A stretch of DNA of 64,000 nucleotides from Roseisolibacter agri (GCF_030159095.1 NZ_BRXS01000001.1:186001-250000); one strand, 5' to 3'. Positions 9,140 to 17,213 are shown, counted from the first letter of the stretch. Made by a program: numbers and translations. The notes: a model not told the origin generated them from the sequence alone.

Positions 9140-9747
9140 GCGCGAACGCCGTCGCGCCCGAGCTCCCGCCGAACGTCCCGCGGCGGCACGCGCCGCGGCT
9201 GCAGGCGCTCGGACGCTTGGGCCTGCGCGCGATGGGCTGGCGCGTCGAGAGCGCGCCGCCCGACCTCGCGAAGATGGTGGTCGTGGTCGCGCCGCACACC
9301 TCCAACTGGGACTTCCCGGTCGGCGTGCTCGCGATGTTCGCGCTCGACCTCGACCCGCGCTGGCTGGGGAAGCACACGCTCTTCCGCGGGCCGTTCGGCG
9401 CGCTGCTGCGGCGCATCGGGGGCGTGCCCGTGCGCCGGCACGGCGGCGGCGCGAGCGGCCGCGACGACACGGTCGCGCAGGTCGTCGAGACCTTCCGCCG
9501 CAGCGAGCGCTTCCTGCTCGCGCTCGCGCCCGAGGGCACGCGCCGCCGCGTGCAGCGCTGGAAGTCCGGCTACTACGTGATCGCCGAGTCGGCCGGCGTG
9601 CCGGTGGTGCCGGCGTGGATTGACTGGTCGCGCCGCGTCGTGGGCTTCGGCGCGCCGATGCGGGCGGAGGGCGGCGCCGACGCCATGAGCGCGCGCCTCG
9701 CCGCCTCGTTCCACGCCGGCATGGCGCGCCGCCCCGACGCCTACTAG
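9136..9747 (+). CDS. Lysophospholipid acyltransferase (PlsC-like) family protein
   Basis: About 203 residues. APHTSNWDFP is a variant of the acyltransferase HX4D box (His-Thr-Ser-Asn-Trp-Asp), and LAPEGTRRR is the phosphate-binding box, as in the short bacterial acyltransferases that carry PHTSNWDF. The start is unclear. Likeness begins at 'ELPPNVPRR', just after the rhodanese stop, which favours a start overlapping that stop (CTG at 9136) or the upstream GTG at 9082; TTG 9217 and ATG 9232 would cut the conserved N-terminus. It likely acylates a lipid precursor at the inner membrane. Close packing with the rhodanese gene suggests co-transcription, not shared chemistry. Confidence 0.8.
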   Translation: MSANAVAPELPPNVPRRHAPRLQALGRLGLRAMGWRVESAPPDLAKMVVVVAPHTSNWDFPVGVLAMFALDLDPRWLGKHTLFRGPFGALLRRIGGVPVRRHGGGASGRDDTVAQVVETFRRSERFLLALAPEGTRRRVQRWKSGYYVIAESAGVPVVPAWIDWSRRVVGFGAPMRAEGGADAMSARLAASFHAGMARRPDAY

Positions 9748-9770
9748 CCGCGACCGACGGCTGCCGACCG

Positions 9771-10049
9771 CTACTCGTACTTGCTGTCGTCGCGCTTCGG
9801 GTCCCTATCGCGGTTCCCCGGGCGCGCCCGCTCGTTCTGGTCGCCGCGCTGGTTGCCGCCCTGCTTGCTGTGGAGCTTCTGCTCCAGCTTCTCCTGGTGC
9901 GACGCGTTCTTCGGCACCTCCGCGCGCTGCTTGCTCGCGCCGGTCGTCGCGTGCATCTCGCTCGGCGACTTGCCCTGCTCGCGCGCCTCGCGCGCGGCGG
10001 CGCGTCGCTGCTCGTTGTTCCCTTCCATGTTGCGCTTCTGGCCGGCCAT
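9771..10049 (-). CDS. Small hydrophilic, charged protein (stress-protein-like)
   Basis: 92 residues, almost all polar: MAGQKRNMEGNNEQRRAAAR, then 'EAREQGKSPSEMHATTGASKQ' and a tail rich in Lys, Arg, Asp, Asn and Gly. No hydrophobic core or signal is present, so it is probably disordered, in the manner of small desiccation or general-stress proteins. GGAGG lies 5 nt before the ATG at 10049, which supports a real gene despite its size. It is convergent with the acyltransferase and divergent from the gene at 10176. No function can be read from it. Confidence 0.7.
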   Translation of the reverse strand: MAGQKRNMEGNNEQRRAAAREAREQGKSPSEMHATTGASKQRAEVPKNASHQEKLEQKLHSKQGGNQRGDQNERARPGNRDRDPKRDDSKYE

Positions 10050-10175
10050 CTGGACCTCCGGGTGACGTCTGGTGGACCGGCTTCCCGAGTCAACATCCGT
10101 ACCCGGGGCCGCTCCCCGCACGGAATGGCTCGGCATGCCCTGCCGGCGCCCGCGGCCGCGGGCTAGTGTTGCGGC

Positions 10176-10508
10176 ATGGCCGACGACGACGCTCCGCTTC
10201 CCCTGGATCCGCACGCGGTCCCCGACTGGCTGCTCGGCCGCTGGCGGCTGCTGCGCGCCGAGAGCGCGCTCGACTTCGCGCCGGGCGTGTGCATGGACTT
10301 CCGCCGCGGCGGGCGGCTCCTCTACTCGTTCTCGGTCGAGGGGCACGCGCAGACGGTGCCGCTGATCTACCAGGTGGAGGGCGACGTGCTCCGCACCGAC
10401 AACCCCGCCGCCACACACGCGGTCGAGACGCACTACGCGCTCGGTGCCGGCGGCGTGCTCGTGCTCGACTTCTCGGGCGCGCGCGCGTGGTTCGTGAAGG
10501 AGACGTGA
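10176..10508 (+). CDS. Small hypothetical protein coupled to the AidB-like gene
   Basis: 110 residues. 'LLGRWRLLRAESALDFAPGVCMDFRRGGRLLYSF' followed by 'IYQVEGDVLRTDNP' and 'GVLVLDFSGARAWFVK' gives alternating beta strands like a short lipocalin- or DUF-type barrel that assesses small molecules; this is a fold guess only. There is no signal peptide. A TAGTGT box sits 6 nt before the ATG, fitting a leaderless transcript. Its stop overlaps the next start (GTGA at 10505-10508), so the two proteins are made together. Confidence 0.7.
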   Translation: MADDDAPLPLDPHAVPDWLLGRWRLLRAESALDFAPGVCMDFRRGGRLLYSFSVEGHAQTVPLIYQVEGDVLRTDNPAATHAVETHYALGAGGVLVLDFSGARAWFVKET

Positions 10509-12226
10509 CCCACGGCGCGTTCTTCCAGGACGCGCCGCGCGTCGGCGATCCCTGGGCCGACGACGCCGCGCTGCAGGCCGCGCTGCGTCGCCTGCTGCCG
10601 GCGGACGTGCTCGCGACCGCGACGCCGGAGCTCGCACGGCTCGGCGCGCGCGCGGGCGGCGACCTGCTCGCGCTGGCCGACGCGGCGGAGGCCGCGCCGC
10701 CGCGCCACGTGCCGTACGACGCGTGGGGCCGCCGCGTCGATCGCATCGAGGTCAGCGACGCGTGGCGCGCGCTCGACCGCGCGAGCGCGGAGGAGGGCAT
10801 GGTCGCGGTCGCGTACGAGCGGCCGTGGGGCGCGGCGTCGCGCGTCGTGCAGATGGCGATGCTGCACCTCTTCCATCCGTCGTCGGCGATCTACAGCTGC
10901 CCGCTCGCGATGACCGACGGCGCCGCGCGCTGCCTGTCGCTGATGGCGGGCGACGACGCGGTGCTGCGCGACGCGCTCGCGCACCTCACGTCGCGCGATC
11001 CCGCCGCGTTCTGGACGTCGGGGCAGTGGATGACCGAGCGCACCGGCGGCTCCGACGTGTCGATGACCGGCACGCGCGCCGAGCCCGCGGACGACGGCGC
11101 GTGGCGGCTGCACGGCACCAAGTGGTTCACGTCCGCGACGACGTCGCAGATGACGATGACGCTCGCGCGGCTGCCGGGCGCGCCCGACGGCAGCCGTGGG
11201 CTGTCGCTGTTCTTTGTTCCGCTCGCGCGCGACGCCGAGGGGCGCCTGCCCGGCCTCGTCGTGCACCGGCTGAAGGAGAAGCTGGGCACGCACGCGCTGC
11301 CGACGGCGGAGCTCACGCTCGACGGCACGCCCGCGCGGCTGGTCGGCGGCGCGGGCGAGGGCGTGCGGCGCATCGCCACGCTGTTCAACGTCACGCGCGT
11401 CTGGAACGCCGCCTGCGCGGCCGGCGGGATGCGGCGCGCGGTGACGCTCGCGCGCGACTACGCCTCGCGGCGCGTCGCGTTCGGGAAGCTGCTGCGCGAC
11501 CATCCGCTGCACGCCGAGACGCTGGCGGCGATGGAGGTCGAGGCGCGCGGCGCGCTGCAGCTCGTCCTGCACGTCGCCGCGCTGCTCGGCCGCGAGGAGT
11601 GCGGGCTGGCGAGCGACGGCGAGCGCGCGGCGCTGCGGCTGCTCACGCCCGTCGCCAAGCTGTTCACCGGCAAGCAGGCGGTCGCGGTGGCGAGCGAGGC
11701 GCTCGAGGCGTTCGGTGGCGCGGGCTACGTCGAGGACACGGGGCTCCCGCGCCTGCTGCGCGACGCGCAGGTGCTGGCGATCTGGGAGGGCACGACCAAC
11801 GTCCTCGCGCTCGACGTGCTGCGCGCGATCGAGCGCGAGGACGCGCTCGCGCCGCACCTGGCCGATCTGCAGGAACGCCTGCGCGCGCTGCCGGCTTCTG
11901 ATGCGCTCGCGCCGTCGGTCGCCGTCGTGGGCGCGGCGCTCGGGCAGCTGGGCGCGCATGCCGCGGCGCTCGCGGCCGCGCCGCGCGCCGACGTCGAGGC
12001 GGGCGCGCGGTCGTTCGCGATCGCGCTCGGCCGCGCGACGATCGGCGTGCTGCTGCTGGAGCAGGCGGCGTGGTCGGCGACGGACCCGGCGGGCGCGTGC
12101 GACGCGGCCGCCGCGAGCGCCGCCGCGCGGCGCTGGTGCGCGACGCTGCCGCCACCCGTCGCGTTCGCCGCGGAGCAGCGCGCCGAGGCGGATGCGCTGC
12201 TCGGACGCGTGCCGGTGACGGGTTGA
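10505..12226 (+). CDS. AidB-like acyl-CoA dehydrogenase family flavoprotein
   Basis: 573 residues, near the length of E. coli AidB. ACAD features appear in order: 'TSGQWMTERTGGSDVSMTGT' (flavin-loop region), 'LHGTKWFTSATTSQM', 'RVAFGKLLRDHPLHAETLAAME', 'EAFGGAGYVEDTGLPRLLRDAQV', then IWEGTTNVLALDVLRA, close to the AidB form of the active-site loop. It is soluble and should bind FAD. AidB is known for protection against DNA alkylation in E. coli; here that link is by family only, and an ordinary acyl-CoA oxidation role is possible. The GTG start at 10505 overlaps the preceding stop by GTGA, so translation is coupled. About 30 extra residues precede the family start. Confidence 0.85.
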   Translation: MTHGAFFQDAPRVGDPWADDAALQAALRRLLPADVLATATPELARLGARAGGDLLALADAAEAAPPRHVPYDAWGRRVDRIEVSDAWRALDRASAEEGMVAVAYERPWGAASRVVQMAMLHLFHPSSAIYSCPLAMTDGAARCLSLMAGDDAVLRDALAHLTSRDPAAFWTSGQWMTERTGGSDVSMTGTRAEPADDGAWRLHGTKWFTSATTSQMTMTLARLPGAPDGSRGLSLFFVPLARDAEGRLPGLVVHRLKEKLGTHALPTAELTLDGTPARLVGGAGEGVRRIATLFNVTRVWNAACAAGGMRRAVTLARDYASRRVAFGKLLRDHPLHAETLAAMEVEARGALQLVLHVAALLGREECGLASDGERAALRLLTPVAKLFTGKQAVAVASEALEAFGGAGYVEDTGLPRLLRDAQVLAIWEGTTNVLALDVLRAIEREDALAPHLADLQERLRALPASDALAPSVAVVGAALGQLGAHAAALAAAPRADVEAGARSFAIALGRATIGVLLLEQAAWSATDPAGACDAAAASAAARRWCATLPPPVAFAAEQRAEADALLGRVPVTG

Positions 12227-12251
12227 CGGCTGGCGGGGTATCCCCTACCGT
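12223..12251 (+). promoter_or_regulatory. Candidate sigma-70-type promoter for the MATE gene
   Basis: TTGACG (12223-12228) and TACCGT (12246-12251) are 17 bp apart, at the very end of the AidB-like gene. A start near 12258 would give a leader of about 285 nt before the MATE ATG. Confidence 0.45.
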
Positions 12252-12541
12252 AGGCGACCCGCCGGCCACGCGCCGGTCCCACTTCCTTCGACGCCGGTCG
12301 ATCCTCGATGCGCTTCCGCGCCCTCCCCATCTGGCAGCTCGTCCGCGATCGGCGCCGTGCGCCGGTCGTCGGCGACTGCTCGGTCGTCGTGACGACCGGG
12401 ATGGGACGATGATCCATCGGCCAGGGACCGCGCGCGCGGGACGATAGTCGTCCCGTCGTCTGCAGAGCGAGTCGCCCCACCTGCGCCGAACGCGAGCCAG
12501 GTGGGGCGATTCGCGTCTTCCCGCACGCGGAGCACGACCGC
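12252..12541 (+). promoter_or_regulatory. Structured 5' leader upstream of the MATE exporter
   Basis: This stretch of about 290 bp has no recognised gene. It contains three clear hairpins in series: CGGTCGTC/GACGACCG (12381-12398), GGGACGA/TCGTCCC (12438-12454), and a 16-bp stem 12467-12482 paired with 12499-12514 (core TCGCCCCACCT/AGGTGGGGCGA, one G-U pair, 16-nt loop). A 34-codon ORF (12308-12412) overlaps the first hairpin. The third hairpin ends 27 nt before the MATE start and lacks a T-run, so it is not a plain terminator. It could be an attenuator or ligand-sensing leader; no known riboswitch was recognised. Confidence 0.45.
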
Positions 12542-14032
12542 ATGTCCAGTCCGACCGACCTCCTGCCCGACGACGAGACGCTCGACGAGGCGCTGCCGCC
12601 CGCGCCAGCCGAGTCGGCCGCGCCGACGCCCGGCTTCTGGGCCTCCGTCCGCGAGGCGCTGCACGGCAGCCAGCAGGACTTCACGCGCGGTCCCATCGGC
12701 CGCGCGATCCTGCTGCTCGCCGTGCCGATGGTGCTCGAGATGGCGATGGAGAGCGTCTTCGCCGTCACCGACATCTTCTTCGTCGCGCACCTCGGCGCGG
12801 CGGCGGTCGCCAGCGTCGGGCTGACGGAGTCGCTGCTCGCGGCCGTCTACGCGCTGGCGATGGGCCTCGCGATCGGCGCCACGGCCGTCGTCGCGCGGCG
12901 CATCGGCGAGAAGGACGCCGAGGGCGCGGCGCACGCGGCCGCGCAGGCGGTGCTGCTGGGCGCGGGCATCGCCGTGGTGCTCGGCGCCGTCGGCTCGTTC
13001 TTCGCGCCCGAGCTGCTGCGCCTCATGGGCGCCTCCGACGAGGTGCTCGCCATCGGCGTGAACTACACGCGCGTGATGCTCGGCGGCGAGGCGAGCATCA
13101 TCCTGCTGTTCGTCGCCAACGCCATCTTCCGCGGCGCGGGCGACGCGGCCATCGCCATGCGCACGCTCTGGATGGCGAACGGCATCAACATCGTGCTCGG
13201 CCCGCTGCTCGTGTTCGGCGTGGGGCCGTTCCCGAAGCTCGGCGTCACCGGCGCGGCCATCGGCACGACGATCGGCCGCGCGATCGGCGCCGGCTACGCG
13301 CTCTGGCGGCTGACGCGCCCGTATGCGGACGTGAAGGGCGAGGCGCTGCGCGTGCGCGTCGCCGCGCGCCACTTCCGGCCGGACCGCGCGGCGCTCGCGA
13401 GCCTGGTGCGGCTGTCGTCGTCCGCGACGGTGCAGATGATCATCGGCACGGCCAGCTGGATCGGGCTGGTGCGCATCATCGCGGCGTTCGGCAGCGACGC
13501 GCTGGCGGGCTACACGATCGCGATCCGCGTGGTGGTGTTCGGCATCCTGCCCGCGTGGGGCCTCAGCAACGCGGCGTCGACGCTGGTGGGCCAGGCGCTG
13601 GGCGCGAAGGACCCCGAGCGCGCCGAGCAGGCCGTGTGGATGACAGCGCGCTACACGGCGGCCTTCATGGGGACGCTGGGGTTGCTCTTCCTGGTCGCGG
13701 CGGGGCCCATCATCAACATCTTCACGCAGGACCCCGCGGTCGTGCCGGTGGGCGTGCGCGCGCTGCGCATCGTCGCCGCGGGCTTCGTGCTGTACGCGTA
13801 CGGCATGGTGTTCACGGCGGCGTTCAACGGCGCCGGCGACACGCGCACGCCGACGTGGCTCAACTTCGCCGTCTTCTGGGTGTTCGAGATCCCGCTCGCG
13901 TGGGTGCTGGCGCGCCCGCTCGGCATGGGCCCGACGGGTGCGTTCATCGCCATCGCGCTCGCGTTCTCGGCGCTCGCGGTGGCCAGCGGCGCCCTGTTCC
14001 GACGGGGGACGTGGAAGACGCAGCAGGTCTGA
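12542..14032 (+). CDS. MATE-family multidrug/solute efflux transporter
   Basis: 496 residues with about 12 membrane helices. 'GPIGRAILLLAVPMVLEMAMESVFAVTDIFFVAHLG' is the usual first-helix region of the NorM/DinF-type MATE fold, and the two halves repeat ('ATVQMIIGTASWIGLVRIIAAFG' opens the second). It exports organic cations or drugs using a Na+ or H+ gradient across the inner membrane; substrate unknown. The polar N-terminal 55 residues are longer than usual. GGAG stands 9 nt before the ATG. The gene has its own candidate promoter and a long structured leader, and a family A hairpin element starts right after its stop. Confidence 0.9.
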   Translation: MSSPTDLLPDDETLDEALPPAPAESAAPTPGFWASVREALHGSQQDFTRGPIGRAILLLAVPMVLEMAMESVFAVTDIFFVAHLGAAAVASVGLTESLLAAVYALAMGLAIGATAVVARRIGEKDAEGAAHAAAQAVLLGAGIAVVLGAVGSFFAPELLRLMGASDEVLAIGVNYTRVMLGGEASIILLFVANAIFRGAGDAAIAMRTLWMANGINIVLGPLLVFGVGPFPKLGVTGAAIGTTIGRAIGAGYALWRLTRPYADVKGEALRVRVAARHFRPDRAALASLVRLSSSATVQMIIGTASWIGLVRIIAAFGSDALAGYTIAIRVVVFGILPAWGLSNAASTLVGQALGAKDPERAEQAVWMTARYTAAFMGTLGLLFLVAAGPIINIFTQDPAVVPVGVRALRIVAAGFVLYAYGMVFTAAFNGAGDTRTPTWLNFAVFWVFEIPLAWVLARPLGMGPTGAFIAIALAFSALAVASGALFRRGTWKTQQV

Positions 14033-14040
14033 ACCGAAAG

Positions 14041-14194
14041 GCGAACCGCATTTGCAAGGATGAAAATCTGAGGAAGGTCTGATAACAGCGGATGGCTCCG
14101 TGTGGTGGCGAGGGATCTCGCACTCCACCGGAGCCATCCGTCGTTATCCGATCTTGTCCGATCTTCATCCTTGCAATGCCGTTCGGGTCCGGCG
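14041..14194. repeat. Long inverted-repeat element, family A copy 2
   Basis: The element begins 8 bp after the MATE stop. Left arm 14041-14100 and right arm 14129-14183 share TTGCAAGGAT, GATAAC and GGATGGCTCCG. The right side continues into GTTCGGGTCCGGCG (14181-14194), the outer end shared with other copies. The loop holds a GCGAG..CTCGC hairpin like copy 1. The left outer end is decayed (AACCGAAAGGCGAACC). Confidence 0.85.
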
Positions 14195-14219
14195 TGCCCG
14201 GCGCGTCTCCGCGGCAGAG

Positions 14220-14624
14220 ATGGATGGTGACGGCGCGGCCGCGCTCGCGGCCGGCCCGGGCACGCCCACGGCCGGCGTCGCGACGGCCGACACGTCGCGC
14301 GCCACGAACCTGCCGTCGTCCGTGCGCATCGAGGGGCGCGTGCTGCTCCCCGGCGCGAGCGACAGCACGCAGCTGGTGGCGGCGCCGGGCGCGAAGCTCA
14401 CGCTCTACCGCAACCAGATGGTGGACGGCCAGGCGACCACGACGAAGGTGGCCGAAGCGACCGCGGGGGCGGACGCGAGCTACGCGTTCGACGGCGTGCC
14501 GGGCGGCTACTACGTGCTCTCGGTCGACGTCACGGCGTCGCGCTTCTGGGGCTCGCACGTCGCGTTCATCCTCGCGGACGCGCCGGTGGTGCGCGTGACG
14601 GTGCCGTTCTGGCGCCGCCCCTGA
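14220..14624 (+). CDS. Carboxypeptidase-regulatory-like (Ig-type) domain protein, possibly missing its N-terminus
   Basis: 134 residues from the ATG at 14220. 'VRIEGRVLLPG', 'GAKLTLYRNQ', 'YAFDGVPGGYYVLSVDV' is the beta-sandwich pattern of CarboxypepD_reg/SdrD-B-like domains, which normally sit in exported proteins. Here no signal peptide or lipobox is present. The ATG lies only 25 bp after the end of repeat A2, and there is no good ribosome-binding site. The frame stays open back through the right arm to 14100, but that part matches the repeat, not a protein. The gene may have lost its export signal to the element, or may be a remnant. Confidence 0.55.
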   Translation: MDGDGAAALAAGPGTPTAGVATADTSRATNLPSSVRIEGRVLLPGASDSTQLVAAPGAKLTLYRNQMVDGQATTTKVAEATAGADASYAFDGVPGGYYVLSVDVTASRFWGSHVAFILADAPVVRVTVPFWRRP

Positions 14625-14651
14625 TCGCCGTGTGACGCGCGCCGGTGGTGG

Positions 14652-14681
14652 TTGACCGGCGGCGCGACGGGCGCGTAGCGT
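14652..14681 (+). promoter_or_regulatory. Candidate promoter giving a leaderless mRNA for the first P1 peptidase
   Basis: TTGACC (14652-14657), an 18-bp spacer, and TAGCGT (14676-14681) stand 7 nt before the ATG at 14689. Transcription would start at or next to the start codon. Confidence 0.5.
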
Positions 14682-14688
14682 GCGGGCC

Positions 14689-15876
14689 ATGACGACCACC
14701 CGCCGCCTCGCGCCCGTTCTCGCGCCCGTTCTCGCGCTCCTGATCGCCGCTGCGCCAGCCCTCGCGCAGCCCGTCGTTCCCGAGGGGCGCGCGCGCGCCC
14801 GCGACCTGGGCGTCGCGCCCGGCGTGCTCGCGCCCGGGCGCTGGAACGCCATCACCGACGTCGCCGGCGTGCGCGTCGGCCACACGACCGTCGTCGAGGG
14901 CGACAGCGTGCGCACCGGCGTGACGGCCATCCTGCCGCACGCGGGCAACCTCTATCGCGAGCGCGTGCCCGCGGCGGTCGTCGTCGGCAACGGCTTCGGC
15001 AAGCTGCTCGGCAGCACGCAGGTGGGCGAGCTGGGCGAGCTGGAGACGCCGATCCTGCTCACGTGCACCCTGTGCGTGTGGCGCGCGGCCGACGCGATGG
15101 TGGACACGCTCCTCACGCTGCCGGGGATGGAGCGCGTGCGCTCGATCAACCCGCTGGTGGGCGAGACGAACGACGGCACGCTCAACGCCGCCATCCGCAG
15201 CCGCCCGCTGCGCCCCGAGCACGTGCGCGCGGCGCTGGCCGGCGCGCGCGAGGCGCCGGTCGCGATGGGGAGCGTCGGCGCGGGCGCGGGGACGGTCGCC
15301 TTCGGGTGGAAGGGTGGCATCGGCTCCAGCTCGCGAGTCCTTACGCGCGGACTCGGTGGCTGGACGGTGGGCGTGCTGGTGCAGAGCAACTTCGGCGGCG
15401 TGCTCACCGTCGGCGGCGCGCGCGTGGGCGAGGCGCTCGGCCGGCACCCATTCACGCGCGCGCTGGCCGACAGCGCGCGCCCCGCGCCGCCGCCGGGCAG
15501 CGCCGACGGCTCGATCGTGATCGTGGTCGCGACGGACGCGCCGCTGTCCGACCGCAACCTGCGCCGCCTCGCGTCGCGCGCGCTGCTGGGGCTCGGGCGC
15601 ACCGGCTCGTACGCGTCCAACGGCTCGGGCGACTACGTGATCGCCTTCTCGACCGCGCGCGAGGTGCGCCGCGCGTTCGACGCGCCGCGCCTGTCTACGA
15701 CCGAGCTCGCGAACGACGGCGGCGACCTCTCGGCGCTCTTCGCCGCGGCGGCCGACGCGACCGAGGAGGCGATCTACGACTCGATCTTCGCCGCCACCAC
15801 GGTCACGTCGCGCGGCGGCACCGTGCAGGCGATCCCGCTCGACCGCGTGCGCGAGGTGCTCGGGCGGAAGCGCTGA
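14689..15876 (+). CDS. P1-family (DmpA/S58) aminopeptidase, exported
   Basis: 395 residues with a signal peptide (1-27, 'ALLIAAAPALAQ'). The family order is clear: ITDVAGVRVGHTT at 55-67, 'SINPLVGETNDGTLN', 'FGWKGGIGSSSR' at 205-216, and DGSIVIVVATDAPL. In DmpA enzymes the chain cuts itself before a Ser in this last motif, which then acts as the N-terminal nucleophile; here that is Gly274-Ser275. The enzyme likely releases N-terminal residues, often D-amino acids or beta-peptides, in the periplasm. A TTGACC/TAGCGT promoter sits 7 nt before the ATG. The gene at 38207-39466 is a paralogue. A family B hairpin follows the stop. Confidence 0.9.
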   Translation: MTTTRRLAPVLAPVLALLIAAAPALAQPVVPEGRARARDLGVAPGVLAPGRWNAITDVAGVRVGHTTVVEGDSVRTGVTAILPHAGNLYRERVPAAVVVGNGFGKLLGSTQVGELGELETPILLTCTLCVWRAADAMVDTLLTLPGMERVRSINPLVGETNDGTLNAAIRSRPLRPEHVRAALAGAREAPVAMGSVGAGAGTVAFGWKGGIGSSSRVLTRGLGGWTVGVLVQSNFGGVLTVGGARVGEALGRHPFTRALADSARPAPPPGSADGSIVIVVATDAPLSDRNLRRLASRALLGLGRTGSYASNGSGDYVIAFSTAREVRRAFDAPRLSTTELANDGGDLSALFAAAADATEEAIYDSIFAATTVTSRGGTVQAIPLDRVREVLGRKR

Positions 15877-15883
15877 GCGCACC

Positions 15884-16050
15884 GCGCCGGAGCTCTTGCT
15901 GTTGGAGAGGATACGGATGCTTCGGATGATACGGATGCTTCGGATCGTCCCGTGTGGCGGCGACGCTCCGTGCGCTGCGAGGAGCGATCCGTCCCATCCG
16001 TTCAGATCCGGAGCATCCGTATCCTCCCCAAAGGCAACAGGGGCCGGCGC
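15884..16050. repeat. Long inverted-repeat element, family B copy 1 (reverse orientation)
   Basis: It lies between convergent genes, from GCGCCGG (15884) to CCGGCGC (ends 16050). The arms contain GGATACGGATGCTTCGGAT on the left and ATCCGGAGCATCCGTATCC on the right. The central core (GGATCGTCCCGTGTGGCGG... ending GAGCGATCC) is the reverse complement of the core in the copies at 48929, 59539 and 61618, so this copy is inverted relative to them. The left arm carries a local duplication of GATACGGATGCTTCG. Confidence 0.85.
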
Positions 16051-16053
16051 GAC

Positions 16054-16761
16054 TCAGCGCAGCCGCGCCCGCGACGAGTCCAGCGTCGCCGCCAGTCGCC
16101 GCGCGTCGGGCACGCGGGCCACGAGCAGCGTGTGCACGTCGCGCAGCCGGTCCACGTACGTCGCGTACTCCGGCCGCAGCGCGCCCGACGCATCGTAGAA
16201 CGCCGCCGGCGTCGACAGCCGGTGCAGCACCTCGCGCTCGGTGTACTCGACGTAGCGGCGATAGCGGTCGCTGATCGAGTTCACGCGGTTGTAGAACTCC
16301 GCCAGCGTGAAGAAGAGGCGCGGCTCCACCAGATCCAGGCCGCCCGCCGCGCGCGTCGCGTCCCATACCTCGGTGGGGATGCGCTCGCTGCCGGCGCGCA
16401 CGTAGTACACGGGCGGCGCCGGCCGCTCGCCGCGCGCACGCGCCGCGTCGAACGCCGCGATGGCGCGCTGGATCGTGTCCGCGAGCACCGGCGCGACGGT
16501 CGCGAAGTTCTGCACCTCGCGCCCCAGCGCCGTGTACACCTGCCGCGCGCGCTCGGCGCGGTTGCGGGCGTCGCGGTAGTTCTCCACCGCGAACGCCAGC
16601 AGCAGGCCCAGGAACGTCACCAGCAGCTCGAACGCCAGCAGCAGCGCGGTGCGCGCCACGCGCTCGCGCTGCCCGCGAAGCCGCTCCGGGATCGCGGCGC
16701 CGATCCGCCGCGCGCGCGGCGTGGGCGGATCGGACGCCTGCGGCTCCCGCGCGACGGTCAC
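16054..16761 (-). CDS. Single-pass membrane protein of unknown function (DUF6090-like layout)
   Basis: 235 residues. A basic N-terminus is followed by one membrane helix at about 39-60 (LLLAFELLVTFLGLLLAFAV) ending in 'ENYRDARNRAERARQVYTAL'. The remaining 170 residues are soluble and mostly helical ('RLFFTLAEFYNRVNSISDRYRRYVEYTEREVL'). The short helix followed by E-Y/W-R-x-x-R and a long helical domain resembles DUF6090 proteins, whose role is unknown. The GTG start overlaps the stop of the VOC gene (GTGA, 16758-16761), so the two are translated together. Confidence 0.7.
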   Translation of the reverse strand: MTVAREPQASDPPTPRARRIGAAIPERLRGQRERVARTALLLAFELLVTFLGLLLAFAVENYRDARNRAERARQVYTALGREVQNFATVAPVLADTIQRAIAAFDAARARGERPAPPVYYVRAGSERIPTEVWDATRAAGGLDLVEPRLFFTLAEFYNRVNSISDRYRRYVEYTEREVLHRLSTPAAFYDASGALRPEYATYVDRLRDVHTLLVARVPDARRLAATLDSSRARLR

Positions 16762-17213
16762 GTGCCCGTGGGCTCGACGGCCTGCGCGCCCTCCGCCGGC
16801 GCGCCCGCGGCGTCGGCCACCGGCTGCGCGAACATCACCACGCGCCCGCCCGGCTCGCGCACGCCCAGCTCGTCCATCCCGTAGAAGGTGCGGCGGCGCG
16901 GCACGACGAGGTCCATCCCCCGCACGGCGGCGGCGACCGCCTCGATGTCCTCGACCTCGAAGAAGAGCGCGGTCGCATCCGCCGCGGCGCCCGCCGCGGG
17001 CACCGACGCCGCGTTGTCCTCCGCGACGCTCGCGCGCGTCTGGTACATCACCTCCACGCCGTCCTTCACGAGGATCGCGAAGCCGATCGCGTCGCCGTGC
17101 GGCACCGTCGCGACCGTGGCGAATCCGAGTCGGTCCACCCAGAACGGGAGGCACGGCTCGATCGCGTCGACGATGAGGACGGGCGTGAGCTTGCGGAAGG
17201 CGCTGGTGGTCAT
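16758..17213 (-). CDS. VOC-family (glyoxalase/bleomycin-resistance fold) protein
   Basis: 151 residues in the two-module beta-alpha-beta-beta-beta pattern: 'LTPVLIVDAIEPCLPFWVDRLGF' opens module one and 'ALFFEVEDIEAVAAAVRG' module two, ending 'GVREPGGRVVMFAQPV'. The metal-binding positions are not typical of glyoxalase I, so it may be a small-molecule binder or an uncharacterised enzyme. It is soluble. It is coupled to the membrane protein downstream by a GTGA overlap and lies 118 bp after the AraC-type gene. Confidence 0.8.
   Translation of the reverse strand: MTTSAFRKLTPVLIVDAIEPCLPFWVDRLGFATVATVPHGDAIGFAILVKDGVEVMYQTRASVAEDNAASVPAAGAAADATALFFEVEDIEAVAAAVRGMDLVVPRRRTFYGMDELGVREPGGRVVMFAQPVADAAGAPAEGAQAVEPTGT

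Noticed and set aside
8753-9747. Rhodanese and acyltransferase as a functional pair
   Set aside because: They are close, but their chemistry is unrelated and nothing else supports a joint role.
12308-12412. Small ORF before the MATE gene as a real protein gene
   Set aside because: It has no Shine-Dalgarno or likeness and overlaps a hairpin; I keep it only as a possible leader peptide.
14100-14219. Coding sequence reaching into repeat A2 upstream of the Ig-type domain gene
   Set aside because: The residues there come from the repeat arm, which recurs at unrelated loci; it has no protein likeness.
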